NCBI GenBank assembly: GCA_003255065.1 | Contig: QAOA01007897.1 | Span: forward strand, 253,874 to 317,873 | Direction: 5' to 3' | DNA: 64,000 bases | From: Cercis canadensis | Taxonomy: Eukaryota > Streptophyta > Magnoliopsida > Fabales > Fabaceae | Shown: positions 12,090-23,230 of the stretch, one piece after another | Position numbering within the stretch: position 1 is the first letter of the stretch | How the letters are laid out: each line of letters begins with the position of its first letter | Translations under genes and position numbers: made by a program | The notes under the pieces: generated by a model | Told to the model about the DNA's origin: nothing | What the model saw: the letters and a program-made list of their open reading frames with translations, nothing else | Databases searched by the model: none

Positions 12090-14850
12090 TAATGGATCAT
12101 GGATAAGACATTCTTTTATATGAACAGTTTCATCTATTATGCCCTTTCATGCCACAAATACTACACTTCGTTCAGGTTCTGCTTGAATCCCACCAATCTA
12201 TCTTATTCTGTATGCGGTTTGTAACAGGACGACATTTCTTCCTCAACATCATAAGGTTGGGGCTAATATGTATTCCTTCGATCTCTGACCAATATTCCTG
12301 TCCACCAATAGGATTAAATTGTCCATGATTCACATTCACTAAATTTTGAATGGAGTATATTGGATCTACATAAGTTCATTTATTAAGCGAAGCAGACGCA
12401 CAAGCAGCTATTGCATGTGAACATAACAAATGTAAACCTTTAAATTTACCGCAACTACACTTTCTCTCACTTAGATTGACAATAAATGTTTAGTCAGTTG
12501 TCCTGGTTCTCATATTATACCTCTCCTCCACATTAAATAAACCAGTATCCCTATTGAACAATTGAGGCTTGTGTGATGACGCCTCTCGTGAATTATCATG
12601 CATTTTACCCATTGCATACTCAGTCCACCATTGTCCATTAGCTCTTATATTACTAGCTTTATCCCTCTTCTTATTGAAAAGAGCATTCAACTTGTAATAT
12701 GACACTCTAACCTAACAGTAATAGACATGTTGTGAACACCTTTCAATGTGCCATTAACATTCTCAACCAAATTGGTTGTCATCATGTCGTAATGCCTCCC
12801 CTTAGTATCTCCTTACAAAGTTCACTTCGCTTTATCAAGATCTAGTACATACTTTCATGCCCGATTGTCTTCGCATCAACTTTGTATATCCTTCATAAAC
12901 TCTTTAAATTTAATGGATTCAAATTGATTACTTGTCAAAGTCAATTAAAATTGAATATTAAGATTTTAAGTTAAAACTAAATATGCTACTATAATGGGTA
13001 CTATTATAATAAAAATATTTATACATACCTGTTGCGTATATTTTTGTCTTCAGGACTTTGTTTTTGAAGTGTGTATTCTAATTGCTAACGACATGCCGCA
13101 AGTAAAAGAAATTGTACGCGTCAACGAACTAAGGTTCATTTGTAACTGAAGACAATATACTTATATGACGATATGAAATAATTGACAAATTTTGTTGATC
13201 TCAAACAACATGTCAATGAACTAAGGTAAAAAATTATGTTTATGCATCTTTAACTTCTTATTCCACAATAGCAAATGCAAGAGGCAATGGTGACCTATCG
13301 TTATCCTGTGTGGAAGCAATCAGCAATGTGCCATGATATTTGTCATTCAAAAAAGTCTCATCTACTTGAATCACAGACTTACAAAAATGAAATGCATCAA
13401 CACATGTTTAGAATGTCCAGAAGACATAGCGAAAAATTTTCTCCTGAATATTTGAATTACTACTCATCTGATTATTATCCAATAATCATTCGACGACAAT
13501 TCCAAGATTAGACGCTTGCATTGTTGCCATCCATCTAGGCAAGAGGTTATAGCTCTCATTCCAATTGCCAAACAATTTTTCGATGCACTTATGTTTTGCT
13601 AATCATGTTTTTCTGTACAATGCTCGGTACAAAAATTCATTTAATATTCGTCCCTTTATCAATTTTATTGACATATCAAGACTCTCCGCAACCATCTCAT
13701 GAATGCTCGATGCTATCACATAAATATCTAACTTGTTGTGATCTTGTGTTATTATGATATTTGTACAAGTATGCGGACCGTTATACTTTTTAATCTCCCA
13801 TACTCTGCTCTTACTCTTTTGGCAAGTTCGAAGTCTCAAATTACAACCACTAACCTTATTTGGACAAATCACACTTCATACTGTTGGGTGCGACTGCTTC
13901 ATAATGAATGAATAGTGCACTTGTAGTGAATATTCCTTGACAACAATTGAACGTTGTCTTTTGTAGAGAATTGTTTCCCAATTGACAACTCTCCATCTCT
14001 TTCTTACGCTCCATGTGCATATGATCTCCCAGTGTCATCATTAATTCGCATGACATCCTAGTTAATTTATGAATAATATGATAAAGGTTCACTGTACTAT
14101 AATGGCTGCACCATTTTTGGTGTAGGACAACCAGATTTGTAGCCCAATAGTTGCATATTGAGATCCAAACTATGTTCATTTTCTTTATCACTGCTCGATT
14201 AATCTCTTTCTGCTATGTAATCCTCATAATCACTTGACGTAATTAAAAGATCAATGGGTGAATTACCACCACTTACTTGTTAGTCTTCATGTCCTTCTCT
14301 ATTCAGATCAACTTCATTTTCTTTGATGCCCCTTCTGTGTCAAATATTTGAATTGAACCACATGTCATTATAATAGTCATGGCTTTTTGGTGGCTAAAAA
14401 GTTTGACTCAAACTAGGAATGTCAGAATGGAATCCATATGAGTCAACATGTAGCCAATAACAGTGGTCATTTTCAAATTCTATTTGACTATATCCCTGAA
14501 CTGAACTTGGCTTACCTGCATCAACTTCTTCGATCTAGAAATCACTACCATCATGCTGCATAGTTTCAGTCTTCACAAAAAGCTCAATTGCTTCAAGATT
14601 GGCATGCTATGCATGACTTTCATACATGCACATTACATCCTCATCAACCAGAGGTCAAGTGCCGAATAATATAATGGGTTAGCGGACATAGAAAATCTAT
14701 ATTTGATATTCTTGATCACTTTATTGGAATGAAGACGCAATTTTTGTTGTATCTCCTCCTTAAGACTATGTAGTTTATGTTTATGCTTCAACTTCATACA
14801 TATAAGATTTGCATTTTCATACGTGACTCTTTGTTCTCCATTATACATTC
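12090..14850 (-). pseudogene. MULE (MuDR-type) transposase, degraded
   Basis: Read from 14850 downward. N-terminal part: 14848-14633, with YRFSMSANPLYYSALDL. DNA-binding domain: 13872-13603, with CPNKVSGCNLRLRTCQ and IKKYNGPHTCTN. Catalytic core near 13395-13255: VDETFLNDKYHGTLLIASTQ, supplying the first acidic residue, then PLPLAFAIVE. A second block near 13170-13030 has HVVSNFNTHF-like sequence. A 12705-12490 frame (SYYKLNALFNKKRDKA) leads into a SWIM zinc finger near 12475-12400 (CSCGKF...CSHAIAACA), and a CCHC-like knuckle (CSICGMKGHNR) lies near 12160-12130. The usual Asp of the second catalytic motif reads Tyr (SYRHISIL). Stops and frameshifts throughout make it inactive. Confidence 0.85.
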
Positions 14851-15545
14851 AGTCATTGTAATAAATAAATATCAACATTTTTATCCTAAAATTTAAACCA
14901 AACATATCACATTTCATGTACAATTATGATAAAAATATTGAGCTAAATACATACTTTATGTACACATTTACTTATAGTAATATTTCAATGAAAAGCATAT
15001 ATTATTAAATATTATCAAGCTTACAATCGAAAATAAATTAAATTAATTTATCAAGTTTATGCAATAATTAAAATATTAATCCATCTTTAACAATTTCAAT
15101 AATTAATATAAATATTCTTATACTTCACATTTAAAACAACTATATCACGTTTCATATACAATTACCATATAAATATTATCATAATTTATTTATACTAATA
15201 TTTTCACACAAACGTATATTACTAAAAATTATCAAGTTTAGAATTAGAAAAATAAAAAGCAATCATCAAGATTAAGCAATAATTAAATTCTTAACGCGCC
15301 TTATAAAGTAACGCTCCACAAAAATTCTAATAGAACCCTGGACAGAAAGTTGACTAATGAAATTTTCTCTCTTCTACGAACTAAAAATTTCTCTTCTACA
15401 ATTGCATGAAGTCCTCTCCACCGAGGAGGAATATATAGAACTCGAACACGCCATTCACAAACAGAGTCACGCAACTTCCCCATACAACTTTTCAGAGATT
15501 CCCTGAATTGTCTAAACACACCAGTAGATAAAAGGAAAAGCGTTG

Positions 15546-15601
15546 CATGCCATTTGGCATGTTAAGTAGGGACACACCAGTAGGGAGTCGGTGTGTCCCT
15601 A
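15546..15601. repeat. two adjacent hairpin-forming palindromes
   Basis: CATGCCATTTGGCATG (15546-15561) is a near-perfect palindrome. TAGGGACACAC (15567-15577) and GTGTGTCCCTA (15591-15601) form an 11-bp perfect stem with a 13-base loop. They lie in the transposase-side arm of the MULE, where the transposase promoter would be. A related CATGCCACTTGGCA follows near 15606. Confidence 0.6.
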
Positions 15602-15802
15602 CAAGACATGCCACTTGGCAGTCTTTTCGTAGTCCCTAGCCCCGCACCACTAGAAAAGCTGGAAGAAATAGACAATGGTGGACATGCCACGTGTCAGACA
15701 GCGTGTCTGGTGAGGCCTACTTCGCAGTTTTTTTTTTTTTAGTTTTAAATTTTTTTAAAAGGGTAATATTAAGGTAAATAAATTTAAAACTATTTTAAAT
15801 GT

Positions 15803-15844
15803 GTAAATAAGTTATAAAACTGTAATATTGGGGTCAATTATCCT
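15803..15844 (-). repeat. right MULE terminal inverted repeat
   Basis: Read on the minus strand this is AGGATAATTGACCCCAATAT continuing to TTATTTACAC. It is followed outward by the GGGTCTCATG target-site copy at 15845-15854. Confidence 0.75.
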
Positions 15845-15854
15845 GGGTCTCATG

Positions 15855-16807
15855 GCTTAGTAGTAGGCTTAGAAATTAGAATATTTAAAGGGTTAGGACC
15901 CATTTCACCGGAGGACTTCAATTTTCATGAATTTTCTTTTTGGGTACAATAGGTATTTTAATAAAAATTTCAAGGGAAGTACTACGCTACTTCACTAAGG
16001 GGCAAAAATGGAAAAATATCTTTAATTGGAAATTTAAAGTGGAATCAAAATTTTGACTTTGGGAGCCACTATGACAATCTCTAAAAATAGAATTACAGTA
16101 TGTGCTAGGATAATTATTTCTTTATGAAATGTATAAACATAACAAACAAAAAATGTGCTAAAAAATATATTAAAATATTAATAATATTCCTTGACTATGT
16201 TAAATTCAATTTTTGTAAATAATTTAGGAATGTGATTCATACTAAATGATTCAATTTTTTGAGATCTTTATAATGACATCAAAATTAAAAATTTATTTTA
16301 CCCGAAACTCTCAATGACATATTTCTTTTCGTTTTGACTCATCTCAAGTAAAAGAGGTAGCCTAGAACTTCCCAATTTTCAAGGATGTGTGTGAATGATA
16401 GGTCAAAAGAGATGAAAATGAAAGAAAAGATAGCCCTAGCTACCCTTTCACAACCTTTTCTTTTTCATTTTGTTGACAAAAATAGAAACCTTTCGCCTGC
16501 CCTTTCGTTTAGATTATTACATGTCTAATTGGGAAGGCATAAACATATAATTTAGGGGTTTGCTAAGCTAGAGGGGACATAGTGTTATTTTTTCACTAAA
16601 TTAAATAGATTATGATGAAATCCACAAAATTATTTTGATGTTATTATAATGATCTTAAAAAGTTAAATCATCAAGCATATGATAAAATACATAATTTTTT
16701 TTTATAAAATATATAAATTATATGATATAAAAAAGTGTGCTAAATTCTATTTTTTTTTAACAAAGTCTATATTTTTTGACACATTTTTTATTTTATTTTA
16801 TATCTAT
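15855..16807. repeat. displaced upstream region of the reductase gene
   Basis: Right of the MULE the interrupted promoter repeat resumes (GCTTAGTAGTAGGCTTAG, then TTAAAGGGTTAGGACCC), followed by AT-rich sequence. Later blocks (GGTACAATAGGTATTTT near 15943, CCTTTCG/CCTGCC near 16490, TTACATGTCTAATTGG near 16517) recur near 18470 and 19255-19370, showing an older duplication. No gene seen. Confidence 0.65.
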
Positions 16808-16876
16808 TAACATGGTCACTCACTTAACTTCTCTGCGTTCCCTCATATACGCTCTATCGCTATCTCTTGCAATTAG
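16808..16876. repeat. degenerate copy B of the reductase gene 5' end
   Basis: ACATGGTCACTC...ACTTCTCT and TACGCTCTATCGCTATCTC parallel the region around the real start codon (ACCATGGTCACTCG at 8397 and ACGCTCTTTCGCTATATC near 8456). About 30 bases in the middle are missing. A G+C-rich hAT-like repeat begins directly after it. Confidence 0.6.
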
Positions 16877-17020
16877 AGCTGGCTAACGGGCCAGCCCAGC
16901 CCATTAGGGCCGGGCCACGGGCCTAAACGGGCCGGGTTAAAGTGGCCCGGTTCTAATCGGGCCAGCCATTTCTCAGTCCAGCCCAGCCCACCTCGGGCTG
17001 CGGGCTATAACGAGCCAAAT
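16877..17020. mobile_element. hAT-like repeat (GGGCC-rich subterminal region)
   Basis: AGCTGGCTAACGGGCC followed by many GGGCC, CAGCCCAGCCC and GGGCCGGGTT words, a composition typical of hAT subterminal repeats. The AT-rich sequence up to about 17350 may be its interior. The right end was not located. Confidence 0.45.
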
Positions 17021-17357
17021 CTTTATTTTTTTTAATTTTTTTTGCCATGCTTATTTTTTAGAGAATATGAGACATATTGATTATGAAACATCAAATATTA
17101 ACATACGTAATCAAAATACAAATTCAAATAAACAATTTCCTTTTTAATACCCTAAAGTTTAAGAGAAACTAAATCTTTTACTACCTAGCCCTTCTAAGAT
17201 TGATTTAATAAAGTTCATAAAAAAAATACTTATGTTATAATAAGATAAGAGAGTCCAAATTTATGTCCTAAATATACCCCTTTTTTATTGTTTTTATAGG
17301 TAGGGTATTAGAAAAATTGTAGTTGAAGGCTTAATATGAAAAATCAACTGGATGGAA

Positions 17358-17422
17358 GGTTCTGGGGTGCTGGCGCTCAGCGCTGGGATCTGGCGCCCAG
17401 CGCTGGGGTGCTGGCGCCCAGC
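17358..17422. repeat. GC-rich minisatellite, ~3 units
   Basis: CTGGCGCTCAGCGCTGGG, CTGGCGCCCAGCGCTGGG and CTGGCGCCCAGC, spaced by a few bases, sit alone in an AT-rich region and stop at the single N at 17423. Each unit is nearly self-complementary. The sequence from 17424 to 18224 is AT-rich with no gene. Confidence 0.75.
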
Positions 17423-18224
17423 NGTCATAAATTAAAGAATTAAAATTGCAAAAAAAATTAAAAATTAAAATGATAATTTAAAATTTTTTAAGGATCAAAT
17501 GAGAATTATACTCTAAAATAAAATATAAACAAAATAAGAGTTTAGAATTTTCACTAAAATTTACATGTGTCTAGAAATGGTGATTTTTTTTTTTGTTTTA
17601 AATATGCTATGATAAAATATAATAAAAATAAGAAAAAAGAAACTAAAAATTAACTAATAAAATACAAAAAAAATGAGTAATTGAGAGTTTCAAAAAGATT
17701 TTTTTTTTACATGCACAATATAGATTAGTACGTTTTCAAAAATTAAAAAGTAAATTATTCTCCTTTTTGAGTTGTATGCCATTTATTTGTGATTAAAAAA
17801 TAATATTTTTTTTTTCTCTTAACCTCACATCTGAAGGAGCTTTACTTTGTCACATAATATAATAGTGAGGCTGTGCGGGCAAGAAAAATATTCTAGTGTG
17901 GGGGCAAACTGATGTAAATAGTAGAGACAATTAGGGTTATTATATATGCATGAAGTGTACTTTTTTTTTTAGTTTGTGGGGACAATTGTCCCTACTCCTG
18001 ACTGGGTGGAACCGCCACTACATTCAACATTAATTAAATTTGGGTTATTTAGAAGAAGAAAAAAGTTTTGGCAGGTTCAGTTAAAATAGTTGTACAAAAG
18101 TATAAAATTAAGGTGTACCATTAATATAACTCGTGTTAATAATAGGCCTAAACTGCTAAACAAGGGGGTGAAAGAAAAGGTACGTCTAGCTATCGCTTCT
18201 TGACCTTTATTTTTTCGGGAATTC

Positions 18225-18412
18225 TATGATACTACGTAAGTATGCTATACTACACTGACGTGGCAAACATACATAATTTTTATATTTTATTATATATAAA
18301 ATATAATTTATTTAATTTTTTAAACAAACTTAAAAATAGTTAATTTGTACACATGTCATTCATTTATTAGTTATTTTTATGTAGTATGATATACTACATA
18401 AATACTAAAAAT
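18225..18412. mobile_element. small MITE-like inverted-repeat element
   Basis: The left end TATGATACTACGTAAGTATG followed by CTATACTACAC is partly complementary to the right end (TATGTAGTATGATATACTACA, near 18378-18400). The interior is AT-rich and non-coding. No clear target duplication was established. Confidence 0.5.
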
Positions 18413-18965
18413 ATCTAAGAAACCTCTTTTTTTTTTTGTTTATTTTGTGGACCAAAAATAGATAACTTTTGCCTACCTTTTGGTTTAGATGATTACACGT
18501 CTAATTAGGAAGCTGAAGACTGAAGAGGCTTAAACTCATAATTTAATAGGTTATTTGACATCACATCTTATTATATGTGGCTAAGGCGTTGGTTTAATTG
18601 ATAAGATTGAGCTAATCTAATTAAATTTAGATAGATCTAATCAAATTCAAATTATATCTTGTATGCAAATATAAAACAAGTGTACAAATAACAATACTTA
18701 TATCTTATCTAATCTATAAGGATTCTTATCACTTGATGTGATTAATATTATGATTCTTTTACATTATTTTTTCTTCTTTTGTTGAAGCAAACAATTTACA
18801 AAAGGGAGAGTGCACAAAGTTGCTATATATGACAAGCAATCTTTATTCCAGCCAGCCACTTCCCTTGATAAGGAGTAGGATCACTCATTCACTCCTCTGG
18901 CTTATAAGTGACATCCCTGACCTGTTTGAGCTCGCCTAGGGTACTCAACTGCTTCTCATGGGAAG

Positions 18966-19330
18966 GAACTGTTGCTCGCTCCGTTCTCAAACTCACTAGC
19001 TCCGATATCCTCTATCGCTATCCAGTGGCAGAGCTAGACAACTTAATTGAGAGCTAAGTCAAAGTAATTTAATATTTTTTGGGGTGGGGGGCTACAACCA
19101 ATAACTACCCTCTGCCCTTGTCATTATGCGAGTACAACTTGCCATCAACAAATATGGATGGGTCGTGACTCGTGAGTAAGAGGTTTAGAAACTAGAAGAT
19201 TTAAAGGGTAGGACCCGTTAACAGGGGACCTTGATTTCTATGATTTTTTCTCTTTTAGGTACAATAGGTATTTTCATGAAATTTTCAAGGATGTGAGTGA
19301 AAGATAGGCCTAAACATGGGGAAATACAAG
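18966..19330. repeat. degenerate copy C of the reductase gene 5' end
   Basis: GCTCGCTCCGTTCTCAAACTC...TCGCTATC parallels exon-1 sequence at 8428-8475. After a small insertion (19023-19115) it continues TCATTATGCGAGTACAACTT, AATATGGATGGGTCGTG and TTTAGAAACTAGAAGATTTA, the promoter repeat of the gene, then GGTACAATAGGTATTTT shared with 15943. It is a non-coding remnant. Confidence 0.7.
19023..19115. mobile_element. ~93-bp insertion with CAGTGGCAGAGC terminus
   Basis: Copy C is interrupted between TCGCTATC and TCATTATG, which are adjacent in the parental gene (TCGCTATATCATTATC). The insert starts CAGTGGCAGAGCTAG and ends CTCTGCCCTTG, the short inverted ends of a common plant hAT/MITE type with a TTTTTTGGGGTGGGGGGC interior. 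Confidence 0.55.
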
Positions 19331-19547
19331 AAAAGATAAACAACTTTTGCCTGACCTTTGGTTTAGATTATCTATAAATATTATAAAGCAAAAATCATGG
19401 TTAACTTTCTTTTGAATTCTATTGACAAATGACAAAACTTTCTTTATTTAAAAAGTTTTCTTTTAAATTATTTTTGGGATTTGGCATTGTTGGCTTACCA
19501 TGTGTCTATCTAGGTTCATTCTCTTTGTTACAATCCAAATTGTCTTA

Positions 19548-20026
19548 AGGTTTGTTTGGTAGTTACTTTGGAGGGAAAATGAAAGAAGAGAGGAATAAAA
19601 CTCTCATATCCCTTATTTAAAAGATTTATCTTAAAAAAATAGAAGAGACCGGTGGGTAAGATGCAACTCCCCCATTTCTTTTTTGATCCATTTTCATGTT
19701 CTTCTAAATTGGAGAGTTTTGAGAGAAAATATGTTAAAATGACTATTATACCCTTTTATTTTTTTAAAAATTCTTCACCCATATCTCACACAAATAAGTG
19801 TATTATATTATTCAATTTTATATTAAATATGTCTATTTTAATAATAAAGGGTAAACTAGTAAAAATATTTTATAATATGACTTTTCCTTTCCTTTCTTCT
19901 CATTTTACTCATTTTAATCATCTAAACAAATGAGAGGAAAACTCTTTTCTTTCCCTTCTCTTCCTTTCCCTCTTTTTTCTCTTCTCTTCTTTCCTTTCCT
20001 CTCACTTCAAACTCTCAAACAGAGCC
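19548..20026. mobile_element. PIF/Harbinger (Tourist-like) MITE with TTA target duplication
   Basis: A 479-bp element flanked by TTA on both sides (19545-19547 and 20027-20029). The left end AGGTTTGTTTGGTAGTT...TTTGGAGGGAAAA and the complement of the right end (GGCTCTGTTTGAGAGTTTGA...) are imperfect inverted repeats with the family's (G)GG(T/C)NTGTTTGG signature. The CT-rich right arm mirrors the GA-rich left arm. The small open frame inside (19652-19933) is not a gene. Confidence 0.75.
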
Positions 20027-20241
20027 TTAGTAAACTTCTATTCATTTTTCTAACAAAGCATTTATCACTCTTCCTCAAACGTGGTCTCCCAAATTAAGTA
20101 GTATTTCCAATGAAACTATTTGTTTTTCCAAGCATGCTTTCACTTTCTACAAAGCTGAATGATTTCCCTACTACCATGACACAATAAAAACAAAAGTTTT
20201 CTTTCTTTCTTTGATAGTTTATGAAGCTTGCATTGCTCTTC

Positions 20242-20246
20242 CTTTC
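20242..20246. repeat. target-site duplication of the copia element, left
   Basis: CTTTC, identical to 26280-26284 on the far side of the element. Confidence 0.85.
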
Positions 20247-20921
20247 TGTTGTTTGTAAGCCTACAAAATAGAAAATAATATACAAGTAATAACAATAGTT
20301 TAGAGAAAAATTAGAGATGTGGCACCAGGATGAGGCACAGGGATCTCACTTTCTTTAAGACAATTCACGCCTCTCGCAAGTGATTTTTAGTATATCCATC
20401 AGGTGTAGCGAGTTCTAGACGCATTGCCTCTAAGATACAACATCCCAGTAGCCACACCGTTTATCCTCCAATATTCTGCATAAATAGGAGGAAAGGACTC
20501 TCTCCAACACTCTTCTCTACCCAAGTGTTTACTCATACAATATTAGTAAATAATATGTACACACTATAATTAGGTTTCACTTACAAATGTATCTCATACA
20601 AATTATAGAAGCACATACACATATATATAGTGTAGTGTACTACATTTTCAAATTTTATTTGTTGGCCACAATTAAATAAATATTATAAGCTTTTAAAACA
20701 AAGAATAAAAGCACAAAGAAAATAGTCAATTAAAAGCCAAAATCATTCAGCCAATTAAAGCACTTCAAAACATTTTATGATGAAGTTACATAGCCATAAT
20801 TGAATAGCTTTAAGACTAATAACAAAAGCCTTTAAACACAATAAACATAGAGAAGAGAAGTTGTAACATATATAACCGTTGGGGCATTAAACATATATTT
20901 ATTTTTAATAAAATACCAACA
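20247..20921 (-). repeat. copia 3' LTR
   Basis: 675 bp. On the plus strand it starts TGTTGTTTGTAAGCC and ends AAATACCAACA. On the minus strand it is preceded by the purine-rich GTAGGGGAT at 20922-20930, the polypurine tract. Confidence 0.88.
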
Positions 20922-21615
20922 ATCCCCTACTTATTTTTTAAAAAATAAATACAAACACAAACACGTAGACACTTGAGTAGAGACAGACTATTCTCTATAA
21001 TAGAGGTAGCATTGCCTTGAACCTCTACTTAGTAAAAATATATATACTTGTTCCAGAGTCAATAGTGGTCTATTGCCTTGAACTATGACTGCTTAAGCGA
21101 GACAAAATATATATCATACAAATAATAATCCAAGTGCAATATAGAGCCCTAAGCCCGCACATTAAATCGGCCTTTGTGCGTTATCCTGGTTTCATGAGTA
21201 CTATATGAGAATTAAGCCCTTATTCTCATAGAAGCGGCCTCACTTCACAATACTCATATAGGTGAATCTGTCAAAGGTGCTCTTGCCACTTTGTGACACC
21301 CCACTCTTAAGAGCTACAGAATTCATTATGAGTTTTAGAAAACTCATCCTCCATCATTTAGCAAGATAGATACACCTACACCTTAGGGATAATTTATGAA
21401 AAGAATATTCTCTTAAATATATGGTGTATCACACACTCATGACTTACTCTATGATTCGTTTTTCGCTTTGAACCTAGTTCTTAGGATCTCTAATCACTAG
21501 GTAGGGTATCCTCATAAGTAGTATGATTTTCTTTGGGCTTCAACCTAATCCCTCTTCATGTATTCCAAACCTTTTCTCTATTTAGAGATTTTGTTAACGG
21601 ATCCGGAAGATTATT

Positions 21616-22956
21616 CTATGATCTTACATAACTCACATGTATGGTACCATTATTTATGTAAGATCTCACAATATTATGTTTCCTCCTTATAGGTTTGGAT
21701 TTACTGTTATAGTAACAGTTTTGTACTTTACCAATAGCAGTAGTACTATCACAATGTATCAATATAGGTGATATTGGTTTTTCCCAAATAGGAATTTCAT
21801 ATAATAAATCTCTCAACCAGCTAGCCTCACCACTAGCTACTGCTATAGCAATAAGCTCAGCTTTCATGGTTGAGTTTGCAATTATTTGTTGTTTCTTAGA
21901 TTTCTAACAAATTGCACAATCACCCAAAGTAAATATGTAACCAAAAGTACAAAGAGAGTCACCTGATGTATTGTAATCAGCATCAGCATAAGCTTCAACC
22001 ACAACTGGATATCTTTTATAAAATAAACTATAATTTTTAGTACCACACAAATATCTCATAACATGGTCAACTTCATGCCAATGTTCTATACTTGGTTTAC
22101 TAGTAAATCTACCAAGTAGTCCAACTGCAAAAGCAATATCAAGTCTTGTACAATCAGTTAAATAGCGAAGAATCCCAACAATGCTAGCATATTCCTCTTG
22201 TCTCACAATAAATCTATCTTCTGAAGTAGGATATAAACTAACATTAGCAGATAAAGGAGTTAGGACATGCTTAGCATTATTATAACCAAATTTGTTGAAA
22301 ACTTTCTCTACATAATGAGATTGATCAAGAAAAATTCTATCATGCATTCTAGTGATTCTCATGCCAAGAATAACATTTGCTTTACCAAGATCCTTCATGC
22401 TAAAATTATTATGAAGCAAATTTTTAGTACCTTCTATAATAGATAAGCTTGTACCAAAAATTAACAAATCATCCACATACAAGCTTATAATAACATGAGA
22501 ATTATCAACATATTTGAAATACAAACATTTATCACATTCACTAGATTTAAAACCATTTTTAAGCATACACAAATCAAATTTCTTATGCCATTGTTTAGGA
22601 GCTTGTTTAAGTCCATACAAAGACTTAACTAATCTGCATACCTTATTCTCTTGGCCTTTCACAACAAAACCTTCAGGTTGTTACATATATATCTATTCAT
22701 CTAAATCTCCATTCAAAAAAGCTGTCTTTACATCCATTTGATGAATATACATTTTATGAATAGCAACAATAACAATCAACAGTCTAATGGATGTAATTCT
22801 AGCAACAGGAGAAAAAGTATCAAAGAAATTTAAATCTTCTTTTTGAGTAAAACCCTTAGCCACCAACCTGACTTTGTATTTTTCTATAGTACCATCAGGT
22901 TTCAACTTTTTTCTTAAAACCCATTTACAACCAATAGCTACACAACTAGGAGGCAA
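21616..22956 (-). pseudogene. copia reverse transcriptase and RNase H
   Basis: 22956-22693 and 22662-21904 encode the RT: CKWVLRKKLKPDG, DTFSPVARITSIRLL, QMDVKTAFLNGDL, LVKSLYGLKQAPKQWH and the catalytic YVDDLLIFG. 21867-21616 encodes the RNase H (KAELIAIAVASGEASWLR, HCDSTTAIGK). Single stops or frameshifts near 22680 and 21900 break an otherwise well-preserved polyprotein, indicating fairly recent inactivation. Confidence 0.9.
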
Positions 22957-23230
22957 ATCAACTAATTTTCATGTTCTATTAGACACAAGAGATTCTATTT
23001 CATCATTTATCGCTTCTTTCTAGAAAATAGAATTATGTGATGCTAATGCTTATTGCAAAGAACTTGGTATCCTCCACATTATAAATTATATAATTAGGAC
23101 CAAAATATTTTTCCACTCTAGCTCTTTTACTCCTTCTAGGCTCTATTTCAAAATTTCTTTTAACTTGTAAAAAAGTAGACGGCGTAGAAGAGTGAGGTTC
23201 ATTTTCATTTAAAAATCCTGTACCCCCACT

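Larger units (their letters stand above)
8715..15844. mobile_element. Mutator-like element (MULE) with PMD and transposase genes
   Basis: A 7.1-kb element defined by inverted termini and a duplicated target site. The left terminus (8715-8750) is ATTGATACAAATATTATAG followed by TTTTATAATTTATTTAC. The right terminus, read inward on the minus strand (15844-15803), is AGGATAATTGACCCC followed by AATATTACAGTTTTATAAC and TTATTTAC. Inside are a plus-strand PMD gene remnant (10541-11887) and a convergent minus-strand transposase (about 14850-12100). Both genes are broken. A hAT-like repeat begins exactly where the left TIR stops. Confidence 0.82.

Noticed and set aside
12490..14191. FAR1/FHY3-type domesticated transposase gene
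   Set aside because: Stops, the altered second catalytic Asp and flanking TIRs with target duplication indicate a transposon copy, not a host gene.
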